Shown here: positions 25,793 to 32,046 of the stretch, piece by piece
Numbering within the stretch: position 1 is the stretch's first letter
Layout of the letters: each line of letters starts with the position of its first letter
Source of the DNA: Bifidobacteriaceae bacterium
GTDB lineage: Bacteria > Actinomycetota > Actinomycetes > Actinomycetales > WQXJ01
NCBI GenBank assembly: GCA_031268215.1
Contig: JAIRXP010000095.1
Location: 1 to 32,046 of the forward strand
Reading direction: 5' to 3'
DNA length: 32,046 nt
Notes under the pieces: model-generated
What the model was told of the DNA's origin: nothing
Database searches by the model: none
What the model saw: only the letters and a program-made list of their open reading frames with translations
Translations under genes and position numbers: made by a program

Positions 25793-28474
25793 TTAGTGGC
25801 CCGCTTCCCGCCAAGATTCGCCGCGGCCGATCAACACCGTCAACGGCACATCCAATTGGGCGGCAGCCGCCATCTCACGGCGCAACATGTCTGCAACAGT
25901 TTGGGAGTCCCCGGCAGCGGCTTCCACAATCAGTTCGTCATGGACCTGCAAAATGAGCCGCGACTTCAGATCCTCCTGGCGCAACGCGGCCTCAGCCTTG
26001 AGCATCGCTACCTTGATGATGTCCGCCGCGCTGCCCTGTATGGGCGCGTTGAGGGCCATCCGTTCAGCCATCTCCCGGCGCTGCCGGTTGGTGCTGCCCA
26101 AGTCCGGCAGATAGCGCCGGCGGCCCAAGATGGTCTGCGTGTAACCATCACGGCGAGCCTGCGCCACCACCCCATCAAGGTAGTCGCGGATGCCGCCAAA
26201 GCGGTCAAAATAGTCGTTCCGCAACGCCTCCGCCTCGCTCTGGCGAATCCCTAGCTGGCGGGACAGGCCATAGGCGCTCAATCCGTAGGCGAGCCCATAG
26301 CTCATCGCTTTGATACGGGACCGCTGCTCGGCCGTGACCTTATCAGGCGAGGTACCGAAAACCTGGGCAGCCACCGTGCGGTGCAAGTCCTCGCCTTCGT
26401 TGAAGGCCGCGATGAGCGCCTGGTCCCCGCTCAGATGGGCCATGATGCGCATCTCGATCTGCGAATAATCAGCCGAAATCAGTTCGGCGTAACCGGGACC
26501 AACCACGAAGCAGTGACGGATCTGCCGCCCAATCTGACTGCGTGCCGGGATGTTCTGCAAGTTCGGATCAGAACTGGACAACCGGCCCGTCGCGGCCACA
26601 ACCTGACCGAAGGTGGTGTGAATACGAGCATCGTCCTGGACCGACCCCAGCAAGCTATCAACCATTTGGCGCAGCTTGATGGCGTCACGGTGGGCCAGCA
26701 GATGTTCCAAGAAGGGATGACTGGTCTCCTTGAATAGTTCCGCCAAAGACTCCGCGTCCGTCGAATAACCCGTCTTGGTCCGGCGGGTCTTGGGCATGGC
26801 CAAATCAGTGAAGAGCACCTCCTGGAGGGCTTTGGTGCTGGCCAGGTTGACGCGTTTACCGCCCAGCGCGGTAAACGCGTCATGTTCCGCCATTTCCACC
26901 CGCCCGGCCAGTTCCCGGCGCACATCATTCAGGCGAGCCAGGTCAACCGCCACGCCAGCCCGCTCCATCCGGGCCAAGACAACCGTCAACGGTTGCTCCA
27001 ATTCCACCAGCAAACTGGTGCCCTGGCGATCCTCCAATTCCTTGGACAGCGGTTCAACCAGCCGAGCCGTCGCCACGGCGCGGGCGGCCCGTTCCAGCCC
27101 GGCCGGACCATCCCCCAGATCAAGAATGCCCTGGCCACCGCGCTCCTCTTCCGCCAAACGTTCACCCAAGAAGCGTTCAGTCAGCCCGGCCAGGTCATAG
27201 CCACGCTGATCCGGCCAGATCAGATAAGCCGCCAACTCAGTGTCAAAGACCACACCGTTCAGCTCAAAACCGCTGCCGTGCAACTCCTGAATCACGGTCT
27301 TGGCACCATGGACCGCCTTAGCGGCCAGGCTGTCTTTGAGCCAATCCGCCAAGGCCGACGCGTCGCGCGGATCGATCGACGAAGCGTCAATCGCGGTGGC
27401 CCTGCCATCGCCAAAGCCCACCATGATGCTCCAGGCCTCTCCGCCGCCCGGCGCTAGCCGGCCGCTAACCTCAAGCCCAGCCGTCTGGCCGCGGTATTCA
27501 TCCAGGAACGCGGCCATGCCACCCACGCCAATGACCACCGGTTCGATCGATTCCAGCGTCGCCTTCAGCGGCTCGCGGGCGGAGTTGGCGCCCCAAACCC
27601 CAGAATCCAGCAGGCGCTCCTTGATGCGTCCGAACTGCAAGGACGTGAACAACAAGTCCAATTCCTGGCGGTTGACCGGGCCCAATTCCAGATCCTCTGG
27701 ATCAGCCGCCACCCCAACATCACGCCTGAGTTCCCCCAACTGGCGGTTCAACCGAACCTGGTCTAGATGCTGCCGCAACGACTCACCCACCACACCGCCA
27801 ATCTCCCCGGCCTGGCCAATGATCTGGTCCAGCGAGCCGTACTGATTGATCCACTTGGCGGCCGTCACCTTGCCGACCTTTGGCACCCCCGGCAGGTTGT
27901 CGGAATGCTCACCAACCAATGCCGCCAGATCCGGATACTGGGCCGGCGTAACCCCATAACGGGACTTGACCTCAGCGGGAGTGATCTCCGCCATTTCCGA
28001 TTGTGAACCCCGGCCTTGCGGATAGAGAACCGTCACTGATTCGCTAACGAGCTGAAAGGTGTCACGGTCACCGGACATGACCAGAACCTCAAGACCTGCC
28101 CGGCTGGCCCTAGTCGCCAAAGTGGCCACTACGTCATCGGCCTCCACCTCCGGTTCGGTGAAGGAGCGGATCCCGATGGCAGCCAGCACCTCCTGGATCA
28201 ACGGCACCTGGCCCTTAAATTCCTCCGGTGTCTCCGCCCGGCCACCCTTGTATTCGGGATAGATCTCGGTCCTGAACGAACGCCGCGAAGCGTCGAAGGC
28301 CGCCGCCACGTGGGTTGGCTGATGCTTCCGTAGCTGGGCGGCCAGCATGCTCACAAAGCCGTATACGGCCCCCACGGGTTCGCCAGTCGTAGTAGTGAAA
28401 TCAGCGTCACGCAGGGCGTAGAAGGCGCGAAAAGCCAGCGAATGGCCGTCAATCAGCAGCAGCTTGGAGGTCAT
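25793..28474 (-). CDS. polA: DNA polymerase I
   Basis: 893 residues, typical length. Replication and repair polymerase. The 5'-3' exonuclease domain occupies about residues 1-290 (LLIDGHSLAFRAFYAL, MSGDRDTFQL, NLPGVPKVGKVTA). The middle domain (about 300-490) lacks the DTET motif of proofreading enzymes, showing DGRATAIDASS instead, so 3'-5' exonuclease activity is probably absent, as in other actinobacteria and Taq. The polymerase domain has DYSQIEMRIMAHLSGD, RSRIKAMSYGLAYGLSAYGL and QVHDELIVEA. ATG 28474 is preceded by TAACCT and 6 nt, a leaderless arrangement. Confidence 0.97.
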   Translation of the reverse strand: MTSKLLLIDGHSLAFRAFYALRDADFTTTTGEPVGAVYGFVSMLAAQLRKHQPTHVAAAFDASRRSFRTEIYPEYKGGRAETPEEFKGQVPLIQEVLAAIGIRSFTEPEVEADDVVATLATRASRAGLEVLVMSGDRDTFQLVSESVTVLYPQGRGSQSEMAEITPAEVKSRYGVTPAQYPDLAALVGEHSDNLPGVPKVGKVTAAKWINQYGSLDQIIGQAGEIGGVVGESLRQHLDQVRLNRQLGELRRDVGVAADPEDLELGPVNRQELDLLFTSLQFGRIKERLLDSGVWGANSAREPLKATLESIEPVVIGVGGMAAFLDEYRGQTAGLEVSGRLAPGGGEAWSIMVGFGDGRATAIDASSIDPRDASALADWLKDSLAAKAVHGAKTVIQELHGSGFELNGVVFDTELAAYLIWPDQRGYDLAGLTERFLGERLAEEERGGQGILDLGDGPAGLERAARAVATARLVEPLSKELEDRQGTSLLVELEQPLTVVLARMERAGVAVDLARLNDVRRELAGRVEMAEHDAFTALGGKRVNLASTKALQEVLFTDLAMPKTRRTKTGYSTDAESLAELFKETSHPFLEHLLAHRDAIKLRQMVDSLLGSVQDDARIHTTFGQVVAATGRLSSSDPNLQNIPARSQIGRQIRHCFVVGPGYAELISADYSQIEMRIMAHLSGDQALIAAFNEGEDLHRTVAAQVFGTSPDKVTAEQRSRIKAMSYGLAYGLSAYGLSRQLGIRQSEAEALRNDYFDRFGGIRDYLDGVVAQARRDGYTQTILGRRRYLPDLGSTNRQRREMAERMALNAPIQGSAADIIKVAMLKAEAALRQEDLKSRLILQVHDELIVEAAAGDSQTVADMLRREMAAAAQLDVPLTVLIGRGESWREAGH

Positions 28475-28486
28475 CGCACTAGGTTA
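28475..28486 (-). promoter_or_regulatory. Leaderless -10 box of polA
   Basis: TAACCT (28486-28481) lies 6 nt before ATG 28474 and there is no ribosome-binding site, so transcription probably starts on the start codon. No clear -35 hexamer is visible. Confidence 0.5.
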
Positions 28487-28634
28487 CGTGCCCTGCCACC
28501 ATCCCGTGCGCCAACGCGACGCTAACTCCCAAACCGGCGCGACCCCATGCGCAACCCGGTGGGCGGCGCCGTGGGCGGCAGCGACATCCTCAGCCCGGGT
28601 GCCAGGCTCGCGTCCGCCAGGGCCGTCAATCTCG

Positions 28635-29237
28635 CTATGACCCTTCCATCTGGGCAAGTACCGCGTCCGCGACTTCCCGCATGGTCAGACGCCGATTCAT
28701 GGATGTCTTCTGGATCCAGCGGAACGCCTCCGGTTCATCCAGTTCCATCTTCTCCATCAACAAGCCCTTGGCCCGCTCAACCCGCTTGCGGGTCTCCATC
28801 TGTTCCTCCATGTCCGCGACCTCAGACTCCAACGAATGGATGTCGTTGTAACGGGCCACGGCCAGTTCGATGGCTGGCAACAAATCAGCGGCAGTGAAGG
28901 GCTTCACGACAAACGCCATGACACCAACATCCCTAGCCCGTTCCACCAGCTCCTGCTGCGAAAACGCGGTCAGCATAACAACCGGGGCAATCCGGTCCTT
29001 CCCGATCTTCTCAGCGGCGGTCAGTCCGTCCATCACAGGCATCTTGATGTCCATGACCACTACGTCTGGCTTCAGCTCCTCGGCAAGTGTCACGGCTTCC
29101 TCGCCGTTGGCGGCTTCACCCACCACATCGAACCCGGCTTCACGCAGGATCTCAACGGCATCCAGCCGGATCAAAGCTTCGTCTTCGGCTACGACCACAC
29201 GCCGCGCGGCGACGTCATTTGGCTTCTTCTCACTCAC
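28635..29237 (-). CDS. pdtaR: Response regulator with ANTAR RNA-binding output domain (PdtaR type)
   Basis: 200 residues from GTG 29237. The receiver domain (about 12-125) has the acidic pair Glu18-Asp19, phospho-acceptor Asp63 in VVMDIKMP, Thr90 in MLTAFS and Lys112 in VVKPF. A coiled linker (about 130-155) leads to the C-terminal ANTAR domain (about 145-197, LMEKMELDEPEAFRWIQKTS), which binds tandem hairpins in nascent RNA to prevent termination. Same architecture and length as mycobacterial PdtaR, whose partner kinase is PdtaS; none is in this window. GTG 29237 follows TAGGCT by 7 nt, so it is leaderless. The frame extends 38 codons upstream into the antisense of tRNA-Leu, which is spurious. 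Confidence 0.93.
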   Translation of the reverse strand: MSEKKPNDVAARRVVVAEDEALIRLDAVEILREAGFDVVGEAANGEEAVTLAEELKPDVVVMDIKMPVMDGLTAAEKIGKDRIAPVVMLTAFSQQELVERARDVGVMAFVVKPFTAADLLPAIELAVARYNDIHSLESEVADMEEQMETRKRVERAKGLLMEKMELDEPEAFRWIQKTSMNRRLTMREVADAVLAQMEGS

Positions 29238-29250
29238 AGCATGTAGCCTA
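29238..29250. promoter_or_regulatory. Overlapping divergent -10 boxes
   Basis: TAGGCT on the minus strand (29250-29245), 7 nt before the GTG of the regulator gene, shares five base pairs with TAGCCT on the plus strand (29244-29249), 13 nt before tRNA-Leu. Polymerase could probably not occupy both at once. Confidence 0.45.
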
Positions 29251-29262
29251 GTGTGCTGATGC

Positions 29263-29336
29263 GCCCTGGTGGCCCAACTGGTAGAGGCAGTCGGCTCAAA
29301 CCCGGCACGGTGTGGGTTCGAATCCCACCCAGGGTA
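29263..29336 (+). tRNA. tRNA-Leu (CAA) with short variable loop
   Basis: 74 nt. Acceptor GCCCTGG/CCAGGGT (G1-U72 wobble), anticodon stem GTCGG/CCGGC with loop CTCAAAC (anticodon CAA, leucine), variable region ACGGT of only 5 nt, T arm GTGGG-TTCGAAT-CCCAC, discriminator A. Leucine tRNAs normally have a long variable arm, so this one has class I size. CCA is not encoded. It faces the regulator gene divergently. Confidence 0.8.
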
Positions 29337-29404
29337 CGCATCGCCTGGCACGCGCCGATCGTCGGCATTGGGGTCCTCTTTTCGGTTTCTGAGACTGGTG
29401 GTTG

Positions 29405-31171
29405 TTAGTTGACTGGTAGTTCGACCCGTTTAGACGGGTTGTCTGTGGGGTAGAAGACCACTGTTTCGGGCGTCCCTGTCGCGTCGATATCCCACTCAAT
29501 GCCGTCAGCACCGGGCCTCGCGTGTTGCCAATCCGTTTCCTTGCCGTCGATGATCACGGAGCAACCGACCGGCAGGGTTAATCCCTCCTGACCTAGCATC
29601 ATCACCGTGTCGAAGCCTTCGCCTTCGACCTTGACCACGATTCCGTTAGCCCCGTTCTGTTCAACAACGAAACTGGTAATGGTGAACTCACTGTCGTAAG
29701 CGCTGAAAGTGACCGGCAACTCTTCTTCGCCCTTCCGCTCCTCACCAGAACCTGAGCCAGGGTAGGTGGGGCCGGGCACCGGAGCGGTGGCTGGCTCACC
29801 CGCGGACGAGTCTGAGCCAGCGCTCAAAGTGACCAGTCCAACGATAGTCGTCGGCACGACCACGACGACCATCAAGGACGCGAGCACCGAAGCGACTACG
29901 GGCAGCGCCCGGCTCGCCGCCGAACTCTTGGTGAACGCGGCCACAGTGGCGAACAGCCCTACCGCCGCCACGGCCGCGGCCAACAGAGAGGCAGCAACGA
30001 ACAGCCCCTCAGCTGAGGGGCGATGAGCCCAGTAAGCGAACGGCGCGCTAACCAGGAAACATGCCAAGCCCAAAGCCAAGCAGGCGATTGATCCAACCCT
30101 AAGGATCGCCTTGACTCGGCGTGGTTGGAACGCCGGTTCGGTCGGCACGGTCTTCCAAGCCTTCGCCAAGACCAGTCCGGTGATGGCCGGATTGACGGCC
30201 ACGGCCAGTGAAGACAACACCAAGCCGGCACCCCCCAACGCCATTCGCTGCGCGGCCGGCGAGCCCGGAACCAACAGCCCTAAGAGCGAATCGGCCAGCC
30301 CAGCGAACAGGCTCAGCCCCGCGGACAACAAGATCACTACATAGCCGAGCCGCCGCGACCGCACCAGCATCAGATACCCGACAGCTCCGGCGGTGCCCAA
30401 CAGCACACCGAAAATGTTGCCACTCCGCCCCGCATGCATCAGGTCTGGCCGTACCACGGTGAGCGCGCTGGACACGACCAAACCAAGAACGGTCGCGACG
30501 AAGCAGACAATGAACCAGGCCCTAGCCCAGGCGCCAGTGGTGATCTTCCGCGACTTGAACAGACAGAGCATCGCCACCAGCTTGACGGCCAACGCCAGAC
30601 CCAACGCCGTCACAGCTAAATTGGCCGCCCTTGTCACTACCGTCTCGGGTGAGCCCGGCATGATCGGTCGCAGTACCGACATCTCCACCAGGCTCATCAC
30701 CAAACACGCACCGCCAGCGAACAATGCCGCCATGGTGGTCTGCTTGCGGGTACCGGAGCCGGAAGCCTTCACAGCCGCCCAACCGGCCGCCACCACCACC
30801 GCCGCCACCAGCGATGTCACCGCCAGTGAGGACAGCAGGTCCTCCAAGAGCCGGGCTTCCCCCAAGCTGTTGAGTGCTCCGCCGCTTAGCGATCTGAGCC
30901 GATACGCCGACGACGCCAGGTCGTCCAGGCCGCGGACCAGCACGCCACCCAGAGCCAACAGACAGGCAGTGACCTTCCAATAGGCGCCCGGCTTGCCAAT
31001 CAGGTACGCGGCGACTGCCAGCACCCCAGCCAACAGCGCCGATGTGTAAGAAACGCCATTCCGCCAACCTTCAGCAGTAGCCGTGCTCAGCGACATGGTC
31101 GCCAGGGCGGCCCCGCCCAAGACAACCGCCCGCATGGGGTTCTCTGGCCAAGGCTGGCTTTCAACGGTCAT
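29405..31171 (-). CDS. Large polytopic membrane protein of unknown function
   Basis: 588 residues. About 12-13 hydrophobic segments fill residues 12-450 (for example near 15-31, 42-60, 64-82, 115-136, 185-207, 218-242, 275-297, 310-335, 358-378, 385-408 and 420-446), Ala/Val/Leu-rich with no recognisable transporter signature. A Gly/Ser/Pro-rich linker (about 455-480) leads to a C-terminal domain of about 105 residues, probably outside the cell, of alternating strand character (TFSAYDSEFTITSFVVEQNG) and no catalytic motif. The start ATG 31171 follows the upstream gene by 15 bp, so the two form an operon. Function not recognised. Confidence 0.75.
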   Translation of the reverse strand: MTVESQPWPENPMRAVVLGGAALATMSLSTATAEGWRNGVSYTSALLAGVLAVAAYLIGKPGAYWKVTACLLALGGVLVRGLDDLASSAYRLRSLSGGALNSLGEARLLEDLLSSLAVTSLVAAVVVAAGWAAVKASGSGTRKQTTMAALFAGGACLVMSLVEMSVLRPIMPGSPETVVTRAANLAVTALGLALAVKLVAMLCLFKSRKITTGAWARAWFIVCFVATVLGLVVSSALTVVRPDLMHAGRSGNIFGVLLGTAGAVGYLMLVRSRRLGYVVILLSAGLSLFAGLADSLLGLLVPGSPAAQRMALGGAGLVLSSLAVAVNPAITGLVLAKAWKTVPTEPAFQPRRVKAILRVGSIACLALGLACFLVSAPFAYWAHRPSAEGLFVAASLLAAAVAAVGLFATVAAFTKSSAASRALPVVASVLASLMVVVVVPTTIVGLVTLSAGSDSSAGEPATAPVPGPTYPGSGSGEERKGEEELPVTFSAYDSEFTITSFVVEQNGANGIVVKVEGEGFDTVMMLGQEGLTLPVGCSVIIDGKETDWQHARPGADGIEWDIDATGTPETVVFYPTDNPSKRVELPVN

Positions 31172-31186
31172 CAGTTCACCGCCGCC

Positions 31187-31567
31187 CTAGCTGGGATTGT
31201 CCGAGGCCATTGACCGCGCCGTGGCAGTGATGGCCCGCAAGGCCCAATCGAAGTCTTTCGGCGAAAACACCGCGGCGGGAAACGAGTGGCTCAGCAGGAC
31301 GTTGCCGTCGTCGAGTCCCCTGAGAGCGCCGCAGATCCTGCTGTTGACTGCGATCACGGCCTGCGCTAGCTGCTTGGGCGTTAGCCGACCGATAGGCGAG
31401 GAGATCTCCACCCATTCGCCGGAGTCATCGTTGCCCTCCAGCCCGACGAACGCTAGCTGAATGTCTCCGCCGGGGAAGCTGACTATTAGCGATAACAGCG
31501 TCTCCGACGCTACGGTGGCCGAGTACTTGGACTCAACATGTTTGCGGATCTGTTTCCACGAAGCCAT
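31187..31567 (-). CDS. Small YbjN/secretion-chaperone-like protein, tentative
   Basis: 126 residues, acidic, no signal peptide or membrane segment. An N-terminal helix (WKQIRKHVESKYS) precedes several strands (LLSLIVSFPGGDIQLAFVGL, WVEISSPIGRL) and a C-terminal helical part (FDWALRAITATARSMAS). This helix-strand-helix plan resembles YbjN-type proteins of the type III secretion chaperone-like superfamily, but the match is from general pattern only. The start ATG 31567 has a strong AGGAGG site 7-8 nt upstream. It is the first gene of an operon with the 588-residue membrane protein, 15 bp downstream, so it may work with that protein. Confidence 0.7.
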   Translation of the reverse strand: MASWKQIRKHVESKYSATVASETLLSLIVSFPGGDIQLAFVGLEGNDDSGEWVEISSPIGRLTPKQLAQAVIAVNSRICGALRGLDDGNVLLSHSFPAAVFSPKDFDWALRAITATARSMASDNPS

Positions 31568-31875
31568 GGGTGTTCCTCCTGGTGGGATTTCTCAAGGGAG
31601 CGGCATCCGTACCCCTCCACCAGTAAATGAGCGGTAAGCCCCAAAAACTCTCCCAGCCGCCGCGCCCCAATGCACGGTGCCGAACCAGCAACAAGTTTCA
31701 GCGACCTCAAGTTCAGCTCGGTTTGACCTCCCCGTGCCCGATGCCGTTCTCCCGCTTCGGGACATTACCGCAGGTCAAAGCCCTGGCTCGGTTGGGCACC
31801 GTTGTGGGCGGAGCACTATCACGGGCAGGGCCCCGTACCTGCGCCCACCGCAATCACAGACCAGCTCAGCGCCTG
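31568..31875. other. Gene-free region with a nested hairpin
   Basis: No credible coding frame is seen. It should hold the promoter of the YbjN-like gene (no clear -35/-10 pair found) and the terminator of the LPVTG protein gene at 31804-31848. Confidence 0.55.
31804..31848 (-). terminator. Nested hairpin after the LPVTG gene
   Basis: Outer stem GTGGGCG (31804-31810) with CGCCCAC (31842-31848), inner stem ACGGG (31821-31825) with CCCGT (31832-31836). It begins 27 nt downstream of the stop codon at 31876 on the minus strand. There is no U-tract, but the strength and position suggest a terminator. Confidence 0.55.
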
Positions 31876-32046
31876 TCATCTGGCGTGGGCGCCGGGTCGT
31901 CTACGCCCACCAACAACCAACAACACCCCAACCACGACCAAACCAAACCCCACAACACCCACCAACAACCCACCAACCACACCAGTCACCGGCAAACCAC
32001 CCACACCAACCCCAACAGACCCACCAACCCCAACACCAGAACCCCC
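31876..32046 (-). CDS. LPXTG wall-anchored surface protein, C-terminal fragment
   Basis: The last 56 codons of a minus-strand gene that begins outside the window (frame open at 32046, stop TGA 31878-31876). The sequence is a complete sortase signal: a Gly/Val/Ser-rich spacer, LPVTG at visible residues 18-22, a hydrophobic helix of about 25 residues, and a basic tail RRRPGAHAR. A housekeeping sortase would cleave after Thr and join the protein to peptidoglycan. The ectodomain is not visible, so its function is unknown. The coding strand from 32046 to about 31910 is almost wholly G and T (codons such as GGT, GTT, GTG, TTG), very unlike the C-ending codons of neighbouring genes. Confidence 0.9.
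   Translation of the reverse strand, partial: GGSGVGVGGSVGVGVGGLPVTGVVGGLLVGVVGFGLVVVGVLLVVGGRRRPGAHAR

Noticed and set aside
29238..29351. N-terminal extension of the ANTAR regulator by 38 codons
   Set aside because: The added part is antisense to tRNA-Leu and would lie upstream of the -10 box.

Overview
The window looks like chromosome of a high-GC Gram-positive actinobacterium. The evidence is the actinobacterial gene order of the SUF iron-sulfur operon with a SufR regulator and an inserted Rieske-type ferredoxin, a class II DAHP synthase, a PPi-type phosphofructokinase, an ANTAR response regulator of the PdtaR type, a leuA gene with a leucine-rich leader peptide, frequent promoters of the TANNNT-N6/7-start (leaderless) type, and an LPXTG wall-anchor tail at the right edge. 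I cannot name genus or species. No insertion sequence, phage, CRISPR array or other clear mobile element was seen.

Layout. 1-1063: a SatD-like protein with a C-terminal helix-turn-helix and an overlapping membrane protein that runs off the left edge, behind a leaderless promoter with a perfect 16-bp palindrome. 1175-1823: four tRNA genes (Val-CAC on minus; Gly-GCC, Cys-GCA, Val-GAC on plus). 2052-4618 (plus): a zinc-ribbon protein, a small membrane protein, a GCAGGC hexanucleotide repeat and an NhaD/UIT6-type antiporter. 4738-6012 (minus): citrate synthase. 6174-8918 (minus): three exported proteins with the alternate SipW-type signal sequence, followed by their presumed signal peptidase. 9080-12546 (minus): plsC, PPi-phosphofructokinase and class II DAHP synthase. 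12701-13318 (plus): a membrane protein. 13378-15238 (minus): leuA and its leader peptide.

15449-24467 (minus) is one compact transcription unit: sufR-sufB-sufD-Rieske-sufC-sufS-sufU-sufT, then a possible permuted papain-fold protein and a GH13 glycosidase. Neighbouring genes mostly overlap by 4 bp or abut (TAGATG). The proteins make up a complete SUF iron-sulfur assembly system with its probable Fe-S sensing repressor.

24575-29237 (minus): a Bcr/CflA-like efflux pump, DNA polymerase I and the PdtaR-type regulator. The last is divergent from a tRNA-Leu(CAA) with overlapping -10 boxes. 29405-31567 (minus): a 588-residue polytopic membrane protein of unknown function and a small YbjN/secretion-chaperone-like protein. 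31876-32046 is the C-terminal end of an LPVTG surface protein, written almost entirely in G and T on its coding strand.

Most of the window is conserved housekeeping. The parts most worth study are the alternate-signal export operon (6174-8918), the SatD-like pair with its operator, the leuA attenuator, the short-armed tRNA-Leu, the hexamer repeat that continues a reading frame past a stop codon, and the unknown membrane protein at the right end.
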